Assembly (NCBI RefSeq): GCF_036227605.1
Contig: NZ_CP109487.1
Coordinates: 7,737,001 to 7,801,000, forward strand
Length of the DNA stretch: 64,000 nucleotides
Direction of reading: 5' to 3'
Source of the DNA: Streptomyces sp. NBC_01439
Lineage (GTDB): Bacteria > Actinomycetota > Actinomycetes > Streptomycetales > Streptomycetaceae
This document shows, piece by piece, positions 35,843 to 43,146 of this stretch (the stretch's first letter is position 1; every line of letters starts with the position of its first letter). The translations under genes and the position numbers were made by a program. Below the pieces are notes generated by a model. The model worked only from the letters and a program-made list of their open reading frames with translations, was not told the DNA's origin and searched no databases.

Positions 35843-36472
35843 ATGTCTCAGCGCACCGGCCTCGTCCTCGACTTCGGAGGCGTGCTCACCACACCGCTCC
35901 TGCCCGTGGTGCTCGCCTTCGAGCAGCGTGAAGGGCTTCCCCAGGGTGCATGCATCTCGGCCCTGTACCAGGACGAAGAGGGCGTCCGGATCACCAGCGA
36001 CCTCGAGCGTGGAGCGGTCAGCCAGACCGAGTGGAACGAGATTGCCGGCAAGAAGCTGGGCGTCTCTCCCGACAACTTGATGGGCAGGATCTTCGGAGGC
36101 CTGCGTCCGGAGCCGCTGCTGATCAACGCGGCCGCCGCGGCGCGGCGAGCGGGGATCAAGGTGGGCATCCTGTCCAACTCGGTGGGCCTCGCGCCCTGGG
36201 ACCTCTACGACGGCTACGACCTCGAAGGGCTGTACGACGTCGTGGTGATCTCCGAGCACCACCAGCTGCGCAAGCCCGACCCCGAGCTCTTCGAGATCAC
36301 GCTCAAGCTCATGGAGATGCCTGCCGAGCAGTGCGTCTTCGTGGACGACACCGAGGGGTACGTCCAGGCGGCGGAGCGGCTCGGTTTCGCGGGGGTGCAC
36401 AACAAGGACCCCAAGCAGACGGTGGCCGACCTGTCGAACCTGCTGGGCGTGGACCTCACCGCCGCGCCGTAG
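35843..36472 (+). CDS. HAD-superfamily phosphatase
   Basis: A 209-residue HAD subfamily IA enzyme from ATG 35843. Motif I is LVLDFGGVLTT, with Asp followed by Gly-Gly in place of DxD: the usual second Asp is replaced, as in many DFGGV-type members. Motif II is GILSNS, motif III lysine lies in LRKPDPELFEI, and motif IV is CVFVDDTEGYVQAA. It would hydrolyse a small phosphate ester. The missing second Asp of motif I is common in this branch, which includes epoxide-hydrolase N-domain-like and phosphatase members, so activity should be treated with caution. Confidence 0.85.
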   Translation: MSQRTGLVLDFGGVLTTPLLPVVLAFEQREGLPQGACISALYQDEEGVRITSDLERGAVSQTEWNEIAGKKLGVSPDNLMGRIFGGLRPEPLLINAAAAARRAGIKVGILSNSVGLAPWDLYDGYDLEGLYDVVVISEHHQLRKPDPELFEITLKLMEMPAEQCVFVDDTEGYVQAAERLGFAGVHNKDPKQTVADLSNLLGVDLTAAP

Positions 36473-36503
36473 CCGGCCTCCGGGCAGGCGCCTGGTCCAG
36501 CCG

Positions 36504-36550
36504 TCCCCGGCCGTTGGCCACCTCACTGCGAGGTGGTCAACGGCCGGGGA
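36504..36550. terminator. Long hairpin downstream of the HAD gene
   Basis: A stem of about 20 bp beginning TCCCCGGCCGTTG and closing CAACGGCCGGGGA, with a short ACTGC loop region. There is no T-run, but the position fits a terminator. Confidence 0.7.
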
Positions 36551-36801
36551 TCTGCGTTGTGCCGGTGCGGCTCGGGACCCTGGTCGTACGCGTCAGAACC
36601 GTGGGACCACATCTGGTACGCGGAAGGTGCCGTTTCACCCCGGACGAAGCCCGGCCGTCGGCTACCCCGACACGCCGCATCGGGCCTGCCCCAAGCTGCA
36701 GCTCAGCCGCGAAGGGCGTCAGGCTGAGGGCGGGAAGCGTCCGGCCCCGCCATGGCCAGGGGCGGACGGCTCGGCGGCGCTGTTGAGGCGTGGCGCCGGC
36801 G

Positions 36802-37677
36802 TCACTGCTCGCTCTGCTTGCCCGGCAGCTTGTTCTTCAGCTCTCCGACGACTTCGTTGATCTTGGCCATCATGCCGGCCGACAGCCCCGCCTGGTTGCC
36901 GCGGGCGGCGAGGCCGAGGATCTGGCCCTGGTGGATCGACCCGAGGAAGCGGATGGCTTCGAGGAATTCACCGGCCGCAGGGCTCAACTCGGCGTCGTCC
37001 TGGAAGAGGGCGATGTCGACCTGGAGAGCATGAGCCAGGCCGGCACGTACTGCGTCCGAGGCAGCCGTCGGGGCGCCCGAACGAAGCGCGGCGATGTCAT
37101 CGGCAGTCATGTGCGTCGTGCCGCTGTGCTCGTTGACGGCCTGCGCGATCTGCTCGTTGGACGGAGACGTCTGGCCTGCGTACCCGTGCTCCAGGAGATA
37201 GTTGATCTTCTCGCCGACCGTGCGAGGTGCAGACGGACGGGCTTCCCTCAGCGGCCGCACCCTGCGGAGCCCGAACGAGACGTCCTGCGCGGCCAGTAGC
37301 TCTTCCGTCGTCACCCCGTAGGCGTGCGAGAGGGGTCCCACGTAGGCATCCTGGAGCCGACGCCTGCCGGACTCCGCGTTGCTCAGCGGCACGCGACTGG
37401 CGTCGATGGCCTCGGAGGCCTGCGCCACGCTGAGGCCGGCGTCGCAGCGAAGCAACTGCAGGTCCACGGCGCCGTCGTAGGGGAAGAGGACGTCGAGGTC
37501 CTGACCAAGTGCCGACGCGATCCCCGGGAGCTTCTCCCCCTTGGGGAACTCCTCGCCGCTTTCCCATCGCGCCACGGTCGGGCCGCGGACACCTACTCTC
37601 GCGCCCAACTCCTTCTGGCTGAGCTCCCTACCCCGTCTGACAGCTCGCACTCGGCTGCCGTCGAATTGACGTGGCAC
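36802..37677 (-). CDS. XRE-family regulator with two helix-turn-helix domains
   Basis: A 291-residue protein from GTG 37677. An N-terminal HTH_3 domain spans residues 8-65 (VRAVRRGRELSQKELGARVG and PTVARWESGEEFPKGEKL). A second, weaker HTH lies at about 75-125 (RCDAGLSVAQASEAIDASRV). The C-terminal part resembles another regulator-like helical domain (SNEQIAQAVNEHSGTTHMTA). It faces the ImmA/IrrE and MAB_1171c-like genes across the HAD gene and may be the repressor cleaved by the peptidase. Confidence 0.8.
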   Translation of the reverse strand: MPRQFDGSRVRAVRRGRELSQKELGARVGVRGPTVARWESGEEFPKGEKLPGIASALGQDLDVLFPYDGAVDLQLLRCDAGLSVAQASEAIDASRVPLSNAESGRRRLQDAYVGPLSHAYGVTTEELLAAQDVSFGLRRVRPLREARPSAPRTVGEKINYLLEHGYAGQTSPSNEQIAQAVNEHSGTTHMTADDIAALRSGAPTAASDAVRAGLAHALQVDIALFQDDAELSPAAGEFLEAIRFLGSIHQGQILGLAARGNQAGLSAGMMAKINEVVGELKNKLPGKQSEQ

Positions 37678-37918
37678 ATGAACTCCTGCGACTTGGCGGT
37701 CTGGACCTCGGGTGGCGATGAGAGAACCCTAACGGCAACAGGCTTGATCGATCCATGCATCTACCGTACGTTTCTGTATCGCACCTGATGATGGGGCTCT
37801 GCTCGCGCGTCGATCCTATGCCCTGTGGTTAGTCCATCGCTGAACTACCCGCCCTGTTCAAGGCGGGTCCACCGGACCCGGTCATGCAACGGCCTAGGAA
37901 CCTGGAAGGATCCCACCG

Positions 37919-38437
37919 ATGATCCAGTCTCACCCAGAGGCGTCCAACTCTGATGAGTTCAAAGGTTTCAACGAAGCCCGGCGCATCATGTGGTGCTACG
38001 AGGCTCGTGTCCGCGTGTGCGAGCGGTTCGAGGAGACGAGCTTCGTTGGTGATGCCAACGTTGCGGCGGTCCACGTCGACAACACCACCAGGGCGGACCG
38101 CGTGTTCCTCGTGGCATTCGACGAGGCCGGCCAGCAGGTCGGCGTTGACACGCTCTACATCGACGGGCCGAATCAACACCTCGACATCGCTTCCGAGTTC
38201 GACCACGACTTCACCGGTATGGACGTCGTGCCGGACTCGCAGCTTGACCAGGCCATCTCTCGCGAGAACGGCTGGGTCGTCGACCTGAAGGTACTGCGCG
38301 AGTACGAGCCCTTGGTCGATCGCCGGGCCACGCAGCGCGCGGTGTTCTTGGTGCATCTGCAGGACATGATGACGAACGGCGAGGTCCGCGGATTCCTGTT
38401 CGGCCGAGGTGAGTCCGATGAGGCTGATGCGGCGTGA
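37919..38437 (+). CDS. Hypothetical protein
   Basis: A 172-residue acidic, soluble protein from ATG 37919 (AAGGA upstream). The sequence alternates beta strands and helices (VAAVHVDNTTRADRVFLVAF, DLKVLREYEPLVDRRATQRA). No motif is recognised. A GATC hairpin follows it 100 bases downstream. Confidence 0.6.
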   Translation: MIQSHPEASNSDEFKGFNEARRIMWCYEARVRVCERFEETSFVGDANVAAVHVDNTTRADRVFLVAFDEAGQQVGVDTLYIDGPNQHLDIASEFDHDFTGMDVVPDSQLDQAISRENGWVVDLKVLREYEPLVDRRATQRAVFLVHLQDMMTNGEVRGFLFGRGESDEADAA

Positions 38438-38537
38438 GGGACCACGATCTTGTACATCAGACGGCCCCGCTGGCCGGGCTGCCGGCGGGGTCGCCTGATC
38501 TCTGACGCTGTTACGGCGCTGCGTTCTCGCAACGAGG

Positions 38538-38558
38538 GGGATCGGCACAGCTGATCCC
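38538..38558 (+). repeat. GATC hairpin, family member
   Basis: Stem GGGATCGGC / GCTGATCCC (one G-T wobble) with an ACA loop, in the gap between a hypothetical gene and the convergent LysM gene. Confidence 0.55.
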
Positions 38559-38733
38559 GGTGTCGAACCCGGGCGGAGTGCAGGCGTTCCGTGGACCGGC
38601 TCACGCCGGTCCCGGGTGACGCATGGCGATGAGCCCGCCTGAGGAGACGGCGACGCCCTGACGGCCTCGTGGCGCCAGGGCGTCGATTCAGGCTCGGTAC
38701 GTGAGTACGTGACGGTGTTGCCCTGTCGCGTCG

Positions 38734-39285
38734 TCACACCCGGGGGATGAGCAGCGAGGCCCCCGCGTAGATGAGATCCAGATTCTGGATCTTGTTCGCC
38801 TCGACCAGAATGCCGATCGGAACCCCCGTCGCCCCCGAGATCGCGGCGAGCGTATCGCCTGGCTCGATGGTGTGCGGCTTCGCCTTCGGCGCGGGCTCGG
38901 CCGGTGCGCCCGATCCGTTGCGCTCGTCCTCGTTGCCGCGACCGGGCGGCGAAGCCCGACTCGCCTCGCTCTCGTCCGGCTTCCCCGCGCCGCCCTCGCT
39001 CGGCTGCTGGGCGCTGCTGTCTCCGGCGTTCTTCTCGTCAGGGTTCCCCGGTGCCTCGGCCGGGGCGTGATTGCCCTGCAGTGCCCGGGTGAAGCCGCCG
39101 TCGGAAGTCGCGAGCTGCGTCAGGCCCCAGCCGGCGAAGAGCGCCGCTCCGCCCGCCATGACGATGGCTGCGATGAGCGGCCCGCTGCCGAAGCCCATCG
39201 GGCCGGCGTGACTCCCGGCCGTTGCTCTCGTCCGTGCCGTCGGCTTCGACGCCGTCCCCGCTGGCCTCTGAATCGTAGCCGCCAT
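38734..39285 (-). CDS. Membrane-anchored LysM protein
   Basis: A 183-residue protein from ATG 39285. One membrane helix (about residues 35-57, GSGPLIAAIVMAGGAALFAG) is followed by a disordered Glu/Gly/Pro-rich linker and a C-terminal LysM domain (HTIEPGDTLAAISGATGVPI, then ILVEANKIQNLDLIYAGASL and LIPRV). The LysM would bind peptidoglycan outside the membrane. It is the last minus-strand gene before the backbone block and may help anchor the mating apparatus or open the wall. Upstream DNA shares ACCATTCAAT with the lipoprotein promoter region. Confidence 0.8.
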   Translation of the reverse strand: MAATIQRPAGTASKPTARTRATAGSHAGPMGFGSGPLIAAIVMAGGAALFAGWGLTQLATSDGGFTRALQGNHAPAEAPGNPDEKNAGDSSAQQPSEGGAGKPDESEASRASPPGRGNEDERNGSGAPAEPAPKAKPHTIEPGDTLAAISGATGVPIGILVEANKIQNLDLIYAGASLLIPRV

Positions 39286-39722
39286 CCCTACCCCAACTCC
39301 TCTATGAATAGCATGCAGAGTCATCCATGTCCGACATTGACATTCTACTCACAGTTGAATCCAAGTAGGTGCGATAAGGGATTGAATGGTAGTCGGAATC
39401 TTGTCTGATGGATAGCCAATGGTCATCGCCTGGTGCTCGTCGGCCCCCGCTTGACTCCCGCCCTGTATCAGCGCGGTGGTCTCGTCGAAGCGCTTCCGGC
39501 CCGGGCGTTCGCCCGGTTCGGGACGGCCGTCGACAAACTGAGCGCCGAAGCGACCTCCCGGGCTGGCCAGCACCGGCCGGACGGCGCCGTCACGCTGCTC
39601 GACCGCGCGATGGCGGATCGGGTCCTGGAGCAGGAGTGGTGGCCCGGTGGCGCTCGCTCGGCATTGTCTGCATGCAGGGCGACGAGGGGAACTTCTGAAG
39701 TCGTGGCTGTCCATCGGTCAGG
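39286..39722. other. Upstream region of the LysM gene and an unidentified relic
   Basis: The first 130 bases are unusually A+T-rich for this DNA and should hold the promoter of the LysM gene (TTATCGCACC and similar TATC boxes). From about 39418 the plus strand gives a protein-like frame (VLVGPRLTPALYQRGGLVEA, VDKLSAEATSRAGQ) with no clear start that runs into the terminator at 39723. I take it as the relic of an unidentified gene. Confidence 0.35.
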
Positions 39723-39764
39723 GCCCGTGCTCCAGCCCGCACCGTGCGGGACTGGAGCACGGGC
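39723..39764. terminator. Perfect 13-bp terminator hairpin
   Basis: GCCCGTGCTCCAG (39723-39735) pairs with CTGGAGCACGGGC (39752-39764), followed by TCCTCCTTCTCTT. The loop itself holds a small hairpin. Confidence 0.8.
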
Positions 39765-39892
39765 TCCTCCTTCTCTTGCCTGGCCCGCCTCTCGGAGATG
39801 GGTGAGCCATCATTCGACGCCCATATCGACTCGGCGGGAACCCTCGTGTGCGAGTCGACGAGAAGTTGATCTCGACTGAGTAGACTGAAGGC

Positions 39893-40183
39893 ATGACTCG
39901 CAACGACGATGCTCACGACAACGGCACTCCAGGCGCCGAGCTCCCGAAGTTCTCTGTCAATGTCGTCCCGACGGACCAGCTCAGGCTCATGAAGTACGAC
40001 CACGCGGCCCACGTCCACGCTGAGGCTGATTTCCAGGCCGAGCTCTCCCGTCGCATCCAGGAGTCCGACGCCTCCAGCGAGGCGGGCATGACCACCGAAG
40101 AGCTGGCCGAGAGCCTCGGCCCGCTCGGTCAGCAGTGGGCGGATGACTACCGTGCTGCCCAGCAGAAGAATCCTCATGAGTGA
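39893..40183 (+). CDS. Small hypothetical protein
   Basis: A 96-residue acidic protein from ATG 39893 with GAAGG just upstream. It is helical in its second half (ADFQAELSRRIQESDASSEA). It is one of few plus-strand genes in the backbone area, and the following short frame starts inside its end (ATGAGTGA). No family is recognised. Confidence 0.5.
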   Translation: MTRNDDAHDNGTPGAELPKFSVNVVPTDQLRLMKYDHAAHVHAEADFQAELSRRIQESDASSEAGMTTEELAESLGPLGQQWADDYRAAQQKNPHE

Positions 40184-40398
40184 GCGTCGGCCTGCCATCC
40201 GTTTCGTGCCGACCGTCGGTCTCAAGTAGGACCTCCAGACTCTCCACGACGCTGCGGTGACGCGACCTCGTGGACCAGAAAGCCGGCTCCTGCGCGTGGC
40301 CCTCAACCAGCTGGCCCGGATCCAGCAAGGCGCGCCGGGCACGCACCCGCTGGGGGGTCAGTGCGCTCGTGCTGATCTTCGTCATCGCCGACGGCTGA
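40176..40398 (+). pseudogene. Short coupled frame interrupted by an in-frame stop
   Basis: ATG 40176 overlaps the stop of the preceding gene. It reads MSERRPAIRFVPTVGLK, then TAG, and the same frame continues protein-like (DLQTLHDAAVTRPRG, LRVALNQLARIQQGAPGTH). A shift then seems to follow. The pattern suggests a former gene inactivated by an amber stop. The identity is unknown. Confidence 0.3.
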
Positions 40399-40434
40399 GC
40401 CTCGCGGCCGAACTCATTTCATCCATAAAGAAAA

Positions 40435-40464
40435 TCCCCGTGTTGCCTGTGGGCATCACGGGGA
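40435..40464. terminator. Bidirectional terminator downstream of the HU-like gene
   Basis: TCCCCGTG (40435-40442) pairs with CACGGGGA (40457-40464). The minus strand continues TTTTCTTTAT and the plus strand CTCTCTTTTCT, so both directions have a T-rich tail. Confidence 0.8.
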
Positions 40465-40491
40465 CTCTCTTTTCTGCCGGCTCCTCGCTGT

Positions 40492-40872
40492 CTACGATGC
40501 GGGCCGCAGCTCACGACCCTCAATGGAGTTTTCGAACTTGTCGGCATCCCCGATCGTCCCGTAGGTATCCGGTGAGGCGTCGGCATTGCTCCCCAGTCGG
40601 CGGTTGAAGGTGCTCGATGCGGAGAACTTGAGAACCACGTAGTCATCGACGTCGCTCTTGCCGAAGCGCACCTTGTGGCCCTTGTGGTCCTGCCGGTAGA
40701 AGCGGCCGAAGCTCGTGAGTACGACCGCCTCTCCGCAGCTCACCGCCCCAGTGAGTTCACCAAGCAACGACTCGTATACCTTGTTCACCACCGGGATGGG
40801 CAACTTGCTACGAGTCGCGACCCGCGAGATGAATTCGCGCTTATTGACACGCGGTGTCTTCGTCGTTTCCAT
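40492..40872 (-). CDS. HU/IHF-family nucleoid protein
   Basis: A 126-residue protein from ATG 40872; an earlier ATG seven codons upstream is less likely. The HU plan is clear: NKREFISRVATRSKLPIPVV (helices 1-2), LTGAVSCGEAVVLTSFGRFY (with SFGRF for the GFG(T/S)F turn), and a beta-arm ending LKFSASSTFNRRL, followed by a 25-residue acidic tail. HU bends and packs DNA. This plasmid copy may shape the relaxosome, origin or the plasmid's own promoters. A divergent backbone motif lies upstream. Confidence 0.85.
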   Translation of the reverse strand: METTKTPRVNKREFISRVATRSKLPIPVVNKVYESLLGELTGAVSCGEAVVLTSFGRFYRQDHKGHKVRFGKSDVDDYVVLKFSASSTFNRRLGSNADASPDTYGTIGDADKFENSIEGRELRPAS

Positions 40873-40909
40873 GTTTACACCCTGTCCTATCACTGTTCAT
40901 GACGCAGTT

Positions 40910-40948
40910 CCACTTAGAAACCAGTCTATCGGATATGGTCATGAGTGG
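40910..40948 (-). promoter_or_regulatory. Backbone upstream motif before the HU-like gene
   Basis: On the minus strand CCACTC (40943-40948, one mismatch to CGACTC), GATAG (40926-40930) and AGTGG (40910-40914) occur in order. A second GATAG lies closer to the start at 40887-40891. Confidence 0.45.
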
Positions 40949-41004
40949 AGAAGGGGAGTTGGGCGTATCAAGTGCAATCGGCATGCCTATCGTTGCTCAT
41001 TTGA

Positions 41005-41370
41005 CTAGATTTCCAGATCTGGCTCGATCCCCTCCCGATCGTCCTCGGGCTCATAGTCGACCGACTCGATGATGTTCCGCGTGTTCGGATCGCGGCGGTG
41101 GTTCATGATCTTGTTGTGAGACTCCTCGGACCGCCGCTGCGCCGCCACGCGGTGGGCCGCATCGAGCTTCGTGCCGATGTTGCGCTCTCCGAACTCCATC
41201 AGCGAACTCAGTGCCGACTTCGCGCCCTGCTGGATCGCGCTGACGTTCGACTTGTTCTGCGCCCGCTGCTGCTCCCATCGGCTCCGATCCTCCGGTGTGA
41301 CGTAGCCGAACATCCGCGCGAAGCGCGATCCGAACCTGACCTGCTGTCCCTCGTTCTGTTCCTGGTTCAT
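41005..41370 (-). CDS. Small charged hypothetical protein
   Basis: A 121-residue protein from ATG 41370, with a strong AGGAGG site. It is highly charged and helical (TPEDRSRWEQQRAQNKSNVS, SSLMEFGERNIGTKLDAAHR) with an acidic tail. It is the third gene of the run that starts with the polymerase-like protein and is separated from the 577-residue gene by 41 bases. It could be a small subunit of the same complex, but this is only inferred from position. Confidence 0.6.
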   Translation of the reverse strand: MNQEQNEGQQVRFGSRFARMFGYVTPEDRSRWEQQRAQNKSNVSAIQQGAKSALSSLMEFGERNIGTKLDAAHRVAAQRRSEESHNKIMNHRRDPNTRNIIESVDYEPEDDREGIEPDLEI

Positions 41371-41411
41371 GCCCCCTCCTCCTGCTCCTTGTTCGTGTTC
41401 TCGGATCGCGC

Positions 41412-43145
41412 TCAGGTGGGCTGGTAGTCCTCGGAGTCGGCCTCGGCGTTCGGGCCGTTGTTCTGCGCGCCGGCCTCCTGCTCGGCCGACGGCCCCGTAG
41501 GGCGCGACCGCGGCTTGAGTCGCTGCTCCTCGAAGAAGGCCCCGGGGTCGTCGACCGCCGTCTGCAGTGTTTGCTGCCAGTTCTCTCCGAGGCTCCGCTT
41601 CAGCTGAGCCTCAAGATCCGGGTACTCCTCGTTCACTGCCTCCATCGCGTCGACATAGGCGTTGGAGTAGACCCGCTGCTGCTCCTCGGGTGGTAGACCG
41701 TCGATGTCCATGCTCGCGATCATCACCTCGGACTGGTCCAGGCGGTGCTGGAGCATGTCGGGCAGCCCGCTGGTGTCCAGACCCTGCTTCTGCGCCGCGA
41801 AGCCGACCAGGTAACCGAGCATGTTGCCCCCGTAGGCCTCTTGGTCGCCGCGGCCCAGCGCGTTGAGAAGCGAGGTCTTCATCGTCTCGGCGAGCTGAAC
41901 CTGGTGGGCGTCCGCGTCCATGGGTCGGCGCAGTGTGAACATCCCGTCCTCGGGCAGACGCTGGCCCAGCTGGTCGTCGAACTCCCCGCTCCAAACGGTG
42001 TGGACCCGGTCGGAGCCCGCGATCTGCTGCTCGTGTGCAGGAGCCTTGACGATCCGTCCGTGGGCCACGCCGTTGAACATCGTGCGCAGCTCGGGCTCGT
42101 ACTCCATCCGCTCGCCGATGATCATTCGGGCGCGCTGGACGACCTCCCGGCGCTCCAGGCCGTCTTCGCTCATCTGCTCGTGCAGCCGCTTGCGCATCGC
42201 CCGGTAGCCATCGCGGATCAGGCCAACGTCCGCGCCCGGCTCGCGCATCTTCCAGAAGGCGTTCTCCATGAGCGCGACCTCGGTCATGGCTGCCGAGTCC
42301 GGAGTGAACATCTCCCGGTGGCCGCGCTCACGGTGCTGCATGGCGTCGAAGCGCCTGCGCCACTTCTTCGTCAGGTGGTCACGCGGATCCGTGCTGCCGA
42401 TGAGGCGCTCGCGCCGGGCGTCGCTCGGCAGGTCCTTGAAGATCCTCTGCCGGTGCGCAATGTCGCTCTCGGCAAAAGCCACCATGCCACGGGCCCTCGT
42501 GTCGATGCGCTCCTGGACCTTGTCCTTGAGGGGTTGGAGGTAGCTGTCCATCTCCTTCTTGAAGTCCGGGGCGAGCATCCGCATCGTCATCACCATGCCG
42601 ACCGCCTGGATGACCGAGTTGGCATTCACTCCGCGCGAGAGCGACTTGAGACACGACTGCATCATCATCTGCATGTAGACGTGGTGCATGACGCCGAGGT
42701 CCTGCGTCCGCTCCTCGTCGTTGAAGCCGGGCACGAACAGCTTCGAGTCCCGCAGCGAGGCCATGTACTTCTCGCCGGCCAGCCGCGTCTCCGCCCGGAG
42801 CTTGAGCAGCTGCTCGCGCTGATCCACGCCCTCGCCCTCGGCTCGGTCGACGTCGATCCCGTGCACGCGCTCACGGTCGGCCATCCGCTTCCGGGTCTTC
42901 TCACCGAAGAACTCGCGGGCACGGTCCCGGAGCCGCTCGCGCCGGGCGCGCGCACCGTCTGCGTCCTGCGGCCCCGGATCGTCGACCACCTCGGCGTCGA
43001 TCGGCTCGTCCGAGCGCGAGTCCCAGCGGGCATAGGTGTTGCCTCGCGGCTCACGGGTCTGAAGCCGATCGTCGCCAACCGGAAGCACCTTGATCGCGCG
43101 CCGGCGGCCCGCGGGTCCTGTTCCCAGTTCCTTGGGCTGTGCCAT
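41412..43145 (-). CDS. 577-residue partner coupled to the polymerase-like gene
   Basis: ATG 43145 follows the stop of the polymerase-like gene by one base, so the two are almost surely translated together. The protein is largely helical and charged: a disordered N-terminus, a middle domain with a hydrophobic patch (YMQMMMQSCLKSLSRGVNAN, SVIQAVGMVMTMRMLAPDFK), and a long helical C-terminal half with acidic residues. I see no sigma-factor region, helix-turn-helix or enzyme motif. Tight coupling in stoichiometric fashion suggests a partner or specificity subunit of the polymerase-like protein, or a structural part of the conjugation system. Family unknown. Confidence 0.7.
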   Translation of the reverse strand: MAQPKELGTGPAGRRRAIKVLPVGDDRLQTREPRGNTYARWDSRSDEPIDAEVVDDPGPQDADGARARRERLRDRAREFFGEKTRKRMADRERVHGIDVDRAEGEGVDQREQLLKLRAETRLAGEKYMASLRDSKLFVPGFNDEERTQDLGVMHHVYMQMMMQSCLKSLSRGVNANSVIQAVGMVMTMRMLAPDFKKEMDSYLQPLKDKVQERIDTRARGMVAFAESDIAHRQRIFKDLPSDARRERLIGSTDPRDHLTKKWRRRFDAMQHRERGHREMFTPDSAAMTEVALMENAFWKMREPGADVGLIRDGYRAMRKRLHEQMSEDGLERREVVQRARMIIGERMEYEPELRTMFNGVAHGRIVKAPAHEQQIAGSDRVHTVWSGEFDDQLGQRLPEDGMFTLRRPMDADAHQVQLAETMKTSLLNALGRGDQEAYGGNMLGYLVGFAAQKQGLDTSGLPDMLQHRLDQSEVMIASMDIDGLPPEEQQRVYSNAYVDAMEAVNEEYPDLEAQLKRSLGENWQQTLQTAVDDPGAFFEEQRLKPRSRPTGPSAEQEAGAQNNGPNAEADSEDYQPT

Positions 43146-43146
43146 C

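Noticed and set aside
39433..39879. 148-codon plus-strand frame
   Set aside because: It reads through a perfect terminator hairpin and has no ribosome site. Only its first 90 codons look protein-like, so I treat it as a relic.
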